DNA of 22,997 bases from TWA4 sp051879195. GTDB lineage: Bacteria > Bacillota > Clostridia > Lachnospirales > Lachnospiraceae. Made by a program: the position numbers and the translations under genes. The stretch is taken from positions 1 through 22,997 of the forward strand of contig JBJELO010000006.1 in the NCBI GenBank assembly GCA_051879195.1, written 5' to 3'. The notes under the pieces were generated by a model. That model was given only the letters and a program-made list of their open reading frames with translations, was not told the origin of the DNA and ran no database searches. Of the stretch, positions 15,595 through 22,717 are shown piece after piece (within the stretch, counting starts at the first letter, position 1; each line of letters opens with the position of its first letter).

Positions 15595-17049
15595 TTAATG
15601 ATCGATGCTGTAGTTGGGTGCTTCCTTTGTAATATGGATATCATGGGGATGACTTTCCTTCAGGGAAGCAGCGGAAATCTTGACAAATCTGCCGGTTTCC
15701 TTCAATGTCTCAATATCAGCGGCACCACAGTATCCCATACCGGAACGCAGACCACCGATCAGCTGGAATACAGTATCTTCAACGGAACCCTTGTAGGCAA
15801 CGCGGCCTTCCACACCTTCAGGAACCAGTTTCTTGGCATCTTCCTGGAAATAACGGTCTTTGGAACCGTTCTCCATGGCTGCAATGGAACCCATACCGCG
15901 GTATACTTTATACTTTCTGCCCTGGAACAGTTCGAAATCGCCGGGTGCCTCATCACAGCCTGCAAACATGGAACCCATCATACATACATTGGCACCTGCT
16001 GCGATGGACTTTGTAATATCGCCGGAGTATTTGATGCCGCCGTCCGCAATGATCGGAACACCGTATTCCTTCGCTGCGCTGTAGCAGTCCATAATAGCGG
16101 TGACCTGAGGAACACCGATGCCGGCAACCACACGGGTTGTACAGATGGAACCGGGGCCGATACCAACCTTGACTGCGTCAGCACCTGCTTCGATCAGAGC
16201 CTTTGCTGCGGCTCCCGTTGCCACATTGCCGGCAATCACCTGAAGTTCCGGGAACGCTTCCTTGATCTGCTTCACAGCATTCAGAATATTTCTGGAATGG
16301 CCGTGTGCGGAATCCACAACGATCACATCCACTTTCGCTTTCACAAGCGCTTCCACACGGGCCAGCACATTGGCGGTAATACCGACAGCCGCACCGCACA
16401 GAAGGCGTCCCTGCTCATCCTTGGCTGACAAAGGATACTTGATCTGCTTTTCAATATCCTTGATGGTAATCAGACCCTTCAGATTGAAGTTCTCATCAAC
16501 AATGGGAAGCTTTTCCTTTCTTGCCTTTCCGAGAATCTGCTTTGCTTCTTCCAGAGTAATACCTTCACGGGCTGTTACAAGACCCTCTGAAGTCATGGAT
16601 TCCTTAATCTTCTTGCTGAAATCTGTCTCGAATTTAAGATCACGGTTTGTGATAATGCCGACCAGCTTTGTACCTTCCGTAATCGGTACACCGGAAATGC
16701 GGTACTTTGCCATCAGCTCATTGGCATCGGCAATGGTGTGTTCAGGAGAAAGATAGAAAGGATCAGTAATAACGCCGTACTCGGAACGCTTTACCTTATC
16801 GACTTCAGCAGCCTGTGCTTCGATAGACATGTTTTTATGAATAATACCGATACCGCCCTGACGAGCCATGGCAATCGCCATACGATGCTCTGTAACTGTA
16901 TCCATGCCGGCACTCATCATCGGAATGTTCAGTTTGATCTTTTTGGTCAGATGAGTCTCCAGTGATACCTGATTCGGAATCACCTCAGAATAAGAAGGTA
17001 CCAATAATACGTCATCAAAAGTAATGCCCTCACCGATTATAGTTCCCAC
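15595..17049 (-). CDS. guaB: Inosine-5'-monophosphate dehydrogenase GuaB
   Basis: Oxidises IMP to XMP with NAD+, the committed step of guanine nucleotide synthesis. The 484 residues match the bacterial family. The TIM barrel begins at GITFDDVLLVPSYSEV and is interrupted by two CBS domains (about 93-203). VDSAHGHS (245-252) and the active loop GPGSICTTR with catalytic C303 follow, then ADGGIKYSGDI and GSMFAG. I chose the GTG at 17049, eight bases after GAGAGG, because it gives the family N-terminus; the frame continues upstream to 17100 without a supporting site. A near-consensus promoter and a structured leader of about 125 bases precede it. Confidence 0.97.
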   Translation of the reverse strand: MGTIIGEGITFDDVLLVPSYSEVIPNQVSLETHLTKKIKLNIPMMSAGMDTVTEHRMAIAMARQGGIGIIHKNMSIEAQAAEVDKVKRSEYGVITDPFYLSPEHTIADANELMAKYRISGVPITEGTKLVGIITNRDLKFETDFSKKIKESMTSEGLVTAREGITLEEAKQILGKARKEKLPIVDENFNLKGLITIKDIEKQIKYPLSAKDEQGRLLCGAAVGITANVLARVEALVKAKVDVIVVDSAHGHSRNILNAVKQIKEAFPELQVIAGNVATGAAAKALIEAGADAVKVGIGPGSICTTRVVAGIGVPQVTAIMDCYSAAKEYGVPIIADGGIKYSGDITKSIAAGANVCMMGSMFAGCDEAPGDFELFQGRKYKVYRGMGSIAAMENGSKDRYFQEDAKKLVPEGVEGRVAYKGSVEDTVFQLIGGLRSGMGYCGAADIETLKETGRFVKISAASLKESHPHDIHITKEAPNYSIDH

Positions 17050-17087
17050 AGTATAAACCTCTCTTTCACAAAACATAAAAATATTGT

Positions 17088-17163
17088 AACAGCCCAGCAA
17101 AGCTGAACTGTTTTAAATGAATTCAGCAGACATCCGTAATTTTCTGCGAAAATTGTTATCTGC
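17088..17163 (-). promoter_or_regulatory. Structured leader of guaB (two stem-loops)
   Basis: Between promoter and gene, the minus-strand RNA could form a bulged stem at 17126-17163 (GCAGA with TCTGC outside, AATTTTC with GAAAATT inside) and a second hairpin at 17088-17112 (AACAG with CTGTT, CAGC with GCTG) followed by an AT-rich stretch. The layout recalls attenuation, but I see no purine riboswitch core and no clean terminator T-run. Confidence 0.4.
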
Positions 17164-17179
17164 GCTGAAGTTGTTTTAC

Positions 17180-17208
17180 AGTCTATCAGAAAAGATATCC
17201 ATTGTCAA
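17180..17208 (-). promoter_or_regulatory. Sigma-A promoter of guaB
   Basis: On the minus strand TTGACA (17203-17208), a 17-base spacer and TAGACT (17180-17185). The -35 is perfect and the -10 matches 4 of 6. Confidence 0.8.
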
Positions 17209-17288
17209 ATAAAAATTTCGTCGGAAAACCGGTTGAAAAAGCACAATATGACGAACAAAGGAACCTGACAGAGACTCCCTCAGACTGA

Positions 17289-17336
17289 AAAACCGCTCCC
17301 TCACCGGTCAGAAACGCCGGCTGAAAGAGCGGTTTT
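17289..17336 (-). terminator. Terminator of the DUF6106-like gene
   Basis: A 10-bp stem (17289-17298 with 17327-17336) encloses an internal CCGG/CCGG hairpin and is followed on the minus strand by a T-run. It lies 15 bases after the stop codon. Between here and the guaB promoter (17213-17288) I see nothing else. Confidence 0.8.
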
Positions 17337-17350
17337 ATCGTCTTATCCTG

Positions 17351-17845
17351 TTATCGTTTTACTCTGGAAGGTGATTTGCGCCACATCATTTCCAGCATCT
17401 CCTGTGCAGGCTCAAAATATGTAATGACAGGTGCACCGCCTGCTTCGGTAACAAGCGCATAGATGCCCTCCTTATTGCTGCCGGTGAAGCTCTGTACCTT
17501 TGCATTTTTCTGACGATAGCCCTCCAGCTCCGGAGCATCCGTTCTGCAGACCAGCTTGGTCTCCTCCCATGATGTCTTTGCCTTGTTTTTTCTTCTTGAC
17601 TTGTTGTAAATCGCATCAAAAGAAATATCTCCATCCACATAGACATACTCATACTCTTTGCCGGCCTCCTGATTGCTGTACCAGAACAGCAGACCCATCA
17701 GCACACAGCCAAGGATTCCCACAATGATCGATGTGGCCATAAGTATGAATGAAAAAACAAAACCCACCACGCTGAGTACTCTCAAAATCTGCACCAGCAG
17801 TGAAGCTTTGCAATGTACCAGATGTTCGTAATACTGACTTTCCAT
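17351..17845 (-). CDS. Small membrane protein, DUF6106-like
   Basis: Protein of 164 residues and unknown function. It starts MESQYYEHLVHCK, then has two close hydrophobic segments (about 17-55) and a cytosolic-looking C-terminal half with YEYVYVDGDISFDAIYNKSRRKNK. That segment, 'E-Y-V-Y-V-D-G-(D/E)-(I/L)-x-(F/I)-D-x-I' followed by basic residues, is what I associate with DUF6106 in Lachnospiraceae; the family name is from memory and moderately sure. The ATG at 17854 abuts AGGAGG, so ATG 17845, nine bases after it, is the better start. It is transcribed alone and ends at the terminator 17289-17336. Confidence 0.75.
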   Translation of the reverse strand: MESQYYEHLVHCKASLLVQILRVLSVVGFVFSFILMATSIIVGILGCVLMGLLFWYSNQEAGKEYEYVYVDGDISFDAIYNKSRRKNKAKTSWEETKLVCRTDAPELEGYRQKNAKVQSFTGSNKEGIYALVTEAGGAPVITYFEPAQEMLEMMWRKSPSRVKR

Positions 17846-17903
17846 TCTGATCATCCTCCTGATTATTCATTTCAATATATTATACGTAAACCCGTAACAC
17901 AAA

Positions 17904-17940
17904 AGGGGCAGACCACCCATACCAGTCTCAGGCGGCCTGC
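17904..17940 (-). terminator. Possible terminator of the 18048-18590 gene
   Basis: On the minus strand a 10-bp stem (17931-17940 with 17908-17917, including G-U pairs) is followed by CCCCTTTTGTGTT. It lies about 110 bases beyond the stop. A short open segment ending MQAA-stop just upstream of it may be decayed coding sequence. The rest of 17941-18047 holds nothing I can name. Confidence 0.45.
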
Positions 17941-18047
17941 ATCACCACGGTCTTTCCGTCTGCAGATATCTTATCATAAAACTCAGCCGCAGGCAACCTG
18001 CAGATGCAATTTATCAACATCAGAAAACCCGTTCATCGCATGCCCGG

Positions 18048-18590
18048 TCAATCGCAAATATCTTCATTTGAATTGAAAGTACCTGTAACAACCAATTCTA
18101 TATCTTTTGATGTTCTGGAAAAAAATCTCCAACATTCTTCATCAATCGAACTGTTTACAAAGCACCTGAAAACCAGCTTATTTGAAAAAAATAATTCCAA
18201 ATCACCATTTCTCGATAAATATATATCATCTACATAAGTATTTGCATTTTTCGGAAAAACATTTTTTATTTTTTCATCAAAGAGATTATTCCCCTGTGGT
18301 TCCCAGTCGAATGTATCAGACCATTCGACACCGGAAGGCGGCACATACATATCAGACGATGCCAACTTAACATGTGCCTGCTCGCCCTCTATTCTCCATG
18401 GACATTGAAAATCCAATACATATTCCCCTGTTTTTATTTCATCACCGTAATGATCTTTTATAAACATTTTTTGTCCCAGATTTATCCATAAAAGATCACA
18501 TGATCTTCCTATGGAAATCAATTTCTGATGTTTTAAATAATTTATAACGAGAAAAGTGTCTTGCAGTTCGCTATTAAATTCTTCATTCAT
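18048..18590 (-). CDS. Hypothetical cytosolic protein, immunity-protein-like
   Basis: Protein of 180 residues with no signal peptide or membrane segment and no motif I can name with confidence. It is rich in Trp, Phe and Asp: IGRSCDLLWINLG, LDFQCPWRI, the spaced SSDMYVPP and SDTFDWEPQGNNLFDEK, then LSRNGDLELFFSN and CWRFF. Single-domain, acidic, alpha/beta proteins with such regions are common among polymorphic-toxin immunity proteins, but no toxin gene is adjacent, so this is only a suggestion. The ATG at 18590 has GAGG seven bases upstream; an ATG three bases earlier is also possible. A strong promoter lies at 18663-18691. The gene is AT-richer than the core genes to the left, consistent with transfer. 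Confidence 0.75.
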   Translation of the reverse strand: MNEEFNSELQDTFLVINYLKHQKLISIGRSCDLLWINLGQKMFIKDHYGDEIKTGEYVLDFQCPWRIEGEQAHVKLASSDMYVPPSGVEWSDTFDWEPQGNNLFDEKIKNVFPKNANTYVDDIYLSRNGDLELFFSNKLVFRCFVNSSIDEECWRFFSRTSKDIELVVTGTFNSNEDICD

Positions 18591-18662
18591 CATTTTACCT
18601 CATTTCGGATACATTTCTTATCTGGCTATAGTATAAGCCATATTTTAAATCAATTCCGGTAG

Positions 18663-18691
18663 ATAATAGTAATAAATAATACCAATGTCAA
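18663..18691 (-). promoter_or_regulatory. Sigma-A promoter of the 18048-18590 gene
   Basis: On the minus strand TTGACA (18686-18691), a 17-base spacer and TATTAT (18663-18668). A near-palindrome, GGCTATAGTATAAGCC at 18632-18647 or close to it, lies in the leader and might be an operator. Confidence 0.75.
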
Positions 18692-18769
18692 ATTTATTTT
18701 ATCACAAATAGCCGCAGAGCAATGTTGACTGTGCTTGCAATAAAAATGATACTCCCTGTTATAAAAATG

Positions 18770-19495
18770 CTAAAAGATTTCATAATAACGTTCTTTTGAA
18801 AACAATGCAATCCAACCAAATTCGGTATATAATTCTCCGCATAATCCATCACTGATCAACATAATATCCATACCATCAACATATATACTGATCTGATCGT
18901 CAAACTGTTCTATAGCAAGAAGCAGCGTACCTAAAGTCTGATCAACCATAATCGGTATATATTCCCGGTCAATATTCCGGTCAAAATTGTTGTCACAATA
19001 TATAATAATCTCATCTCTTACAAAACGGATTAATTCATAACCGAACAACAGTAATTCTTTATTTGCATAATCTCCCTGCTGTGCATAAGCAAACTTCAGT
19101 TTATCAGAAAAAGATTCATAATCAAAATCGCTGACATCTTTGATCAGAAAATGTTGTTTTGTTTTACAAATATACTCTTCTTTACAATATTTTTGTATAT
19201 ATCCATTTTCTCCAAATAGAATTTCTTCCAGATCGTCCGGCAGCTCAATCACTTCACCTTCTAAAGTAATCTTCAGTTTATTCCACGTTTGAATCAAAAG
19301 CAGCAGCCTGTACAAAACATTATCAGCTATATCACATATTAACTGAACAATAGAATTCCTGTCCATACCAACTGAATCGAATGGTTTATCCTGAAAATCA
19401 CAAACTAAATTATCAATTGCCTCATCACGTCCTGCAATTAAAAGTTCATGTATAAATTTATCTGATATTGCCCCTGTTTTACCATTAACACTCAT
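18770..19495 (-). CDS. Hypothetical cytosolic protein behind a perfect consensus promoter
   Basis: Acidic protein of 241 residues that I do not recognise. It has no signal peptide. A helical N-terminal half includes NVLYRLLLLIQTWNKLK, and a C-terminal half of short beta-like and helical segments ends DGLCGELYTEFGWIALF. The C-terminal part, with ISIYVDGMDIMLIS, could be a protein-interaction or immunity-type domain, which I cannot support further. ATG 19495 has GGAG eight bases upstream; the ATG two codons earlier is closer to it. It lies 179 bases upstream of the 18048-18590 gene in the same direction; that gene has its own promoter. The perfect TTGACA-17-TATAAT promoter upstream suggests high transcription. 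Confidence 0.75.
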   Translation of the reverse strand: MSVNGKTGAISDKFIHELLIAGRDEAIDNLVCDFQDKPFDSVGMDRNSIVQLICDIADNVLYRLLLLIQTWNKLKITLEGEVIELPDDLEEILFGENGYIQKYCKEEYICKTKQHFLIKDVSDFDYESFSDKLKFAYAQQGDYANKELLLFGYELIRFVRDEIIIYCDNNFDRNIDREYIPIMVDQTLGTLLLAIEQFDDQISIYVDGMDIMLISDGLCGELYTEFGWIALFSKERYYEIF

Positions 19496-19605
19496 ATCCA
19501 TTTCTCCTTCCTGATTTATCTTTTTCAGGCATTTACAAAATGCCCCCCGCCTGAACACATCCCCTTTAAAATTAATTCCTTCCGGTGTGCAGATGTACTG
19601 CTCTC

Positions 19606-19634
19606 ATTATATACCATGGACAATACCCTGTCAA
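19606..19634 (-). promoter_or_regulatory. Perfect consensus sigma-A promoter
   Basis: On the minus strand TTGACA (19629-19634), a 17-base spacer and TATAAT (19606-19611), all 12 consensus bases present. The leader is about 100 bases and contains a 7-bp hairpin (GGCATTT/AAATGCC) near 19528-19544. Confidence 0.9.
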
Positions 19635-19647
19635 AAGAATCACAGGT

Positions 19648-19761
19648 TTATGTCTGCAGCCTGTCCGGGTCATCGGGCTGCTGAAAATCCGGATACCTGA
19701 TACAAAAATCGCCAGCCAGACGGACAATGCAGCCTGACTGGTGCTTTTTGTCGAAAGACAT
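19648..19761 (-). pseudogene. Small open frame, possible gene remnant
   Basis: A 37-residue frame starting MSFDKKHQSGCIVRLAGDF reads like ordinary protein but has no convincing ribosome binding site, no upstream promoter I can see, and lies just upstream of the consensus promoter at 19606-19634. It may be a fragment of a decayed gene or simply chance. The rest of 19635-19865 shows no other gene. Confidence 0.25.
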
Positions 19762-19865
19762 ACTTCTTCAGGCATCATATGATGAGTAGACAAATCGGGA
19801 TTTGGGCTGTGCCCCGTTTGACAGAAGATTGGTGGTGCAGGTATGCCTTAATGTTGCATTTTATA

Positions 19866-19894
19866 TTGTTATTCAGGCATAATTATGCTATGAT
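19866..19894 (+). promoter_or_regulatory. Promoter and palindromic operator of the toxin-antitoxin pair
   Basis: TTGTTA (19866-19871), a 17-base spacer and TATGAT (19889-19894). A perfect 12-bp palindrome GCATAATTATGC fills the end of the spacer (19877-19888), directly against the -10. Antitoxins of the Phd/YefM group bind such palindromes and repress their own operon, so this is the likely autoregulatory site. Confidence 0.7.
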
Positions 19895-19920
19895 TGTGTC
19901 AAAGAAAGGAGTGAAGCATT

Positions 19921-20184
19921 ATGCCACTTATTATGCCTATTAAGGATTTACGCAATACGACCGAGATTTCCAATATCGCACACAAAGAACAGGAGCCTAT
20001 TTTTATTACCAAAAATGGATATAGCGATTTGGTTGTGATGAGTAGTGAATTATACGATAAATTTGCAAGAATGAATCACATCGACCAGGCAATCTTCGAA
20101 TCCGAGCAGGAAATTGCTAACGGAGCAGAAGCAGTTGACGCAGAAATAGTTTTTGCAGAATTGGAGAAAAAACATTTTGGATAA
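19921..20184 (+). CDS. Phd/YefM-family antitoxin
   Basis: Antitoxin of 87 residues. The N-terminal part MPLIMPIKDLRNTTEISNI, then EPIFITKNGYSDLVVMSSELYDK, is the Phd/YefM DNA-binding fold. The acidic C-terminal part (ESEQEIANGAEAVDAEIVFAEL) is expected to wrap around and block the toxin. AAAGGAG lies nine bases before the ATG. A palindrome sits in its promoter. The downstream toxin frame overlaps its 3' end, giving coupled translation with antitoxin first, as is usual for these pairs. Confidence 0.9.
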   Translation: MPLIMPIKDLRNTTEISNIAHKEQEPIFITKNGYSDLVVMSSELYDKFARMNHIDQAIFESEQEIANGAEAVDAEIVFAELEKKHFG

Positions 20185-20497
20185 ATACAAGGTAAAAGTC
20201 AACCCTGGAGCAATCCGTGAATTAGACCACGTTTACAAATATATTGCAAATGAGAAATTGGCTCCTGAAAATGCCAAAGGACAGGGAGACAGAATTAAGA
20301 TGTCTATTTTAAGCCTGGACACATTTCCACAGTCCCATCAGGAGCGTAACGAGGGCAGATATGCCGGAAAAGGCTACCGTCAGTTACTGATTGATAATTA
20401 TATCGCCATTTTCCGCATTGATGAACCATGCAAAACAGTTTATGTAGTAACAATACAGTATCAAGGAACGAAATCTATAAAACCAGGCACCAAATGA
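20177..20497 (+). CDS. RelE/ParE-family toxin
   Basis: Toxin of about 106 residues. The pattern KVNPGAIRELDHVYKYIANE, then SLDTFPQSHQERN, and YRQLLIDNYIAIFRIDE followed by VYVVTIQYQG is typical of the RelE/ParE superfamily. Whether it cuts ribosome-bound mRNA (RelE) or poisons gyrase (ParE) cannot be told from motifs; the YRQLLIDNY segment and C-terminal Tyr are compatible with either. I chose TTG 20177, which overlaps the antitoxin stop by eight bases and has GGAG about ten bases upstream. Another TTG at 20153 would add eight residues. No ATG exists near the expected start. The stop codon lies within the terminator stem. Confidence 0.85.
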   Translation: MDKYKVKVNPGAIRELDHVYKYIANEKLAPENAKGQGDRIKMSILSLDTFPQSHQERNEGRYAGKGYRQLLIDNYIAIFRIDEPCKTVYVVTIQYQGTKSIKPGTK

Positions 20498-20522
20498 CTA
20501 TAAATCATTTGCTGCCTGGTTT
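20480..20522. terminator. Hairpin terminator after the toxin gene
   Basis: An 18-bp stem with one mismatch (20480-20497 with 20505-20522) and a seven-base loop. The toxin stop codon is inside the left arm. The T-run is short on the plus strand. Confidence 0.75.
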
Positions 20523-20606
20523 GACTTAAGAATTATTATGTTCATCCAATCAATCCTCTAATTTCGGCTGTAGAATGCGAATCATGAAAGGAGTGACGAA
20601 ACAGCT

Positions 20607-21515
20607 ATGCAAATTCAGGACTTTTTCATAAATGGCGACATGAAGGGCGCCATTGCGTATATGCGGGAACACGAGGAATTTGGGGACATTCTCCCGGCTT
20701 ACATCGCTATTTTTGAAAACTGCGAATACCGCACCTATGATGTGCCGGAATTTCTGGGTCAAATACTGCTGTTGTATCAGGTATATTATCGGGATGTTTT
20801 TTATTGCGGTTTACCCGCAGAAGAAGCCGCTGACAAGCTGCTGACCCGGTTAAAAGCCCTGCTGGATATGCCGGATGCAGAGGAAGACCAGCTTGCTCAG
20901 CGGTTGTGTGCTGTGTTTGAACAACATGGCTATCATGCTGTCTTTGGCGCTACCCAGGGCTATTACGGCCCCTATGTCTGGAAGGATACCGTACCTGCCG
21001 TTTACAGCGTAGAGCTGCCGAACGGTACAGCAGAGTACACTGTCAATATTCTCAAGGGCTTTGTATTCCGCAGTTGGATGGATTATCTGACCTTCGGCAT
21101 GTACGGTACGGGTGGCTGGGCTTCGCCCGATGGCACGATCAACTGCATTGAGCAGGCATATGATTTTGAAAGCGAGCGGTTTCTCGTTTCTCTTCTGAAG
21201 CACGAAGCACAGCATACCGTAGATATGAAACAATTCCCGGGAATCACCCCCGCGGAGCTGGAATACCGGGCAAAACTTGTGGAGCTCCATTACTCCAGCG
21301 ATTTGGGATTGCTGCAAAAGTTTTTATCGGAAGCGGATGAAAGCAAAACGAACGATAGTCATGCGATCGCTTCTGCGAGGCTCAAACTCGAGTTTGCAGA
21401 TACGGATCAAACGAATCTCTCCGGCATCCGGACACGGGCGCTGGAACTGCTTCATGCACATACGAAAGAAATGGAAGAAAAATATGGGAAACCAAAAACA
21501 GTGTCCAATGGTTGA
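20607..21515 (+). CDS. Putative zinc-dependent protein with HEAQH motif
   Basis: Protein of 302 residues that I cannot place in a named family. The helical first third (1-110) is followed by a beta-rich segment with FGATQGYYGPYVWKDT and SVELPNGTAEYTVNILKGF, then a zincin-type helix LLKHEAQHTVD with HExxH at 199-203 and a likely third ligand among E217, E219 and E226 (AELEYRAKLVEL). No signal peptide or membrane segment is visible, so it would act in the cytosol. The binding site AAAGGAG lies about 13 bases before ATG, longer than ideal. It leads a plus-strand run of four genes. Function is unknown; metallopeptidase activity is inferred only from the motif. Confidence 0.8.
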   Translation: MQIQDFFINGDMKGAIAYMREHEEFGDILPAYIAIFENCEYRTYDVPEFLGQILLLYQVYYRDVFYCGLPAEEAADKLLTRLKALLDMPDAEEDQLAQRLCAVFEQHGYHAVFGATQGYYGPYVWKDTVPAVYSVELPNGTAEYTVNILKGFVFRSWMDYLTFGMYGTGGWASPDGTINCIEQAYDFESERFLVSLLKHEAQHTVDMKQFPGITPAELEYRAKLVELHYSSDLGLLQKFLSEADESKTNDSHAIASARLKLEFADTDQTNLSGIRTRALELLHAHTKEMEEKYGKPKTVSNG

Positions 21516-21584
21516 TCGCAGCAAATTCCAGCTTGCCAGGAGTCGAACAGAGCGAAAATCGGAAATTTGTGGAGGAGATGCTGA

Positions 21585-21836
21585 ATGTCAAAAGTGAGAC
21601 TCATCATTACTGAAAGCAAATGCAGATGCGGGTATTTCAAAAAGGGGCAGGAATTCGTCGTTGAGGACTTATGCCCGCCACTCTGCCATGAGCTGTGGAG
21701 CAACATCTACCCTCTTGTCTACGCATTGCAGAACGGTGCATTGCTTGATTATGGACAGGTGCGGGCAAAAATGTTCGATGCGAGATGTCCAGATGAAGGC
21801 AGAGTTTGTATCCACGGAGAAGTTTTGGAAGGCTGA
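21585..21836 (+). CDS. TIGR04076 family protein
   Basis: Cytosolic protein of 83 residues and unknown function. The order CRCGYFKKGQEFVVED, then CPPLCHELWSNIYPLVYALQNGA, then an AKMFDARCPDEGRVCIHGEV end fits the TIGR04076 pattern of a Cys-containing first strand, Gly-Gln-Phe, a conserved 'W-x-x-(I/M)-Y-P' helix and a Cys-Pro-Asp-(E/G)-Gly turn. Three or more conserved cysteines could bind metal. GGAGGAG lies seven bases before the ATG. It begins 69 bases after the HEAQH gene and is probably in the same transcript. Confidence 0.8.
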   Translation: MSKVRLIITESKCRCGYFKKGQEFVVEDLCPPLCHELWSNIYPLVYALQNGALLDYGQVRAKMFDARCPDEGRVCIHGEVLEG

Positions 21837-21891
21837 CAACTTCCAGTTTGAAAAACTAAAAAATCGAAGTTTGATAAAGGAGCATGATTGT

Positions 21892-22050
21892 ATGTATAAA
21901 GCGATTATTTCATCTATTATAGCCATTGTCTTGGGATACCTCGGCAGTGCTTTGGGATATGAGATTATGAATTGGCCACAACTTGGTCCAGTTCTTGCGA
22001 TTGTTGTAATGGGATCTGCGATTATTACCTCGCTGGAAAAAAACAAGTAA
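21892..22050 (+). CDS. Small hydrophobic membrane peptide
   Basis: A 52-residue peptide with two hydrophobic stretches (about 4-24 and 32-46) separated by EIMNWPQLG, ending in a charged EKNK tail. AAAGGAG lies nine bases before the ATG, which argues it is real rather than the longer 129-residue frame that begins at 21661 and mostly overlaps the TIGR04076 gene. I know no family for it. Possible roles include a membrane modulator of a neighbour or a small toxin-like peptide; neither is supported beyond its form. Confidence 0.6.
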   Translation: MYKAIISSIIAIVLGYLGSALGYEIMNWPQLGPVLAIVVMGSAIITSLEKNK

Positions 22051-22087
22051 TTGATTGACCAATTCAAATTGTTGGAGGATAATTCGT

Positions 22088-22558
22088 ATGCTTAAGATTA
22101 CTACACCCTGTTTCGTTGATGGCGGATGGATACCTGATTTTAACTCAGGATTTGGAGAAGACAAATCTCCGGAATTACATATAGAAGGAATTGTCGCAGA
22201 AGCAGAAACGATGGTCATTACTTTGGATGATCTCGGTCATCCTTTGGAACCGGGATATAATCATTGGGTAGCTTGGAATATTGCGCCTACAAAAATCATA
22301 CCAGGAGGCATTGCCAAGGGAAGTATTATTGAAAACCCGATACATATCGAGCAAGGAATCGCTTATGGAAAACACTGTTATCGTGGTCCAAAGCCTCCGT
22401 TCAACTGGAATCATGAGTATTTGTTTACACTTTATACTCTTGATTGCACATTAGAGGCTAACGAAAAGTCAAAGAAAGAAGATATTCTTAAATTAGCAGA
22501 AGGTCATATCCTTCAAAAAGCTGAACTCAGAGGAAGATATCAGCGCAAACATCGATGA
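22088..22558 (+). CDS. PEBP/YbhB-YbcL family protein
   Basis: Phosphatidylethanolamine-binding-protein-like fold, called Raf-kinase-inhibitor-like in bacteria (YbhB/YbcL); the bacterial function is poorly known. The 156 residues show the family motifs FGEDKSPELHIEG, TLDDLGHPLEPGYNHWVAWNI, and the ligand-pocket segment YGKHCYRGPKPPF followed by HEYLFTLYTLDCTL. There is no signal peptide, so it is cytosolic. GGAGG lies nine bases before ATG 22088; the frame is open back to 22055 without support. It is the last gene of the plus-strand run and is followed by a terminator at 22626-22665. Confidence 0.92.
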   Translation: MLKITTPCFVDGGWIPDFNSGFGEDKSPELHIEGIVAEAETMVITLDDLGHPLEPGYNHWVAWNIAPTKIIPGGIAKGSIIENPIHIEQGIAYGKHCYRGPKPPFNWNHEYLFTLYTLDCTLEANEKSKKEDILKLAEGHILQKAELRGRYQRKHR

Positions 22559-22625
22559 TGTAATGCGTCTGTTTTATCTATGCAGAGAACTCGACAGCTT
22601 CCAGCTTGCCGGACAATAGCAACAG

Positions 22626-22665
22626 AAAACGAGGGTGAACGAGCTATTATGCCGTTCACCGTTTT
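22626..22665 (+). terminator. Terminator of the HEAQH-to-PEBP gene run
   Basis: GGTGAACG (22634-22641) pairs with CGTTCACC (22653-22660), extended by AAAAC/GTTTT on the flanks with a small bulge, followed by TTTTCATGTTTTTT. It lies 68 bases after the PEBP stop and ends the gene run. Confidence 0.75.
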
Positions 22666-22717
22666 CATGTTTTTTATAACAAAAAATATCTCGTCTCAGT
22701 AAAATGGCTTTTTGTTA

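Noticed and set aside
17050..17179. A guanine/purine riboswitch before guaB
   Set aside because: The conserved three-way-junction core and loop sequences are not visible; only two simple stem-loops are.
17941..18040. A minus-strand open segment ending in KTVVMQAA-stop as a gene remnant
   Set aside because: Only about 30 codons are open and there is no start signal or recognisable family, so it is only mentioned with the neighbouring terminator.
19572..19793. A 73-codon minus-strand frame as a gene
   Set aside because: It has no ribosome site, covers the perfect consensus promoter at 19606-19634 and has no family-like sequence.
21661..22050. The 129-residue frame as the real form of the small membrane protein
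   Set aside because: It overlaps most of the TIGR04076 gene, while the internal ATG at 21892 has a strong AAAGGAG at good spacing.
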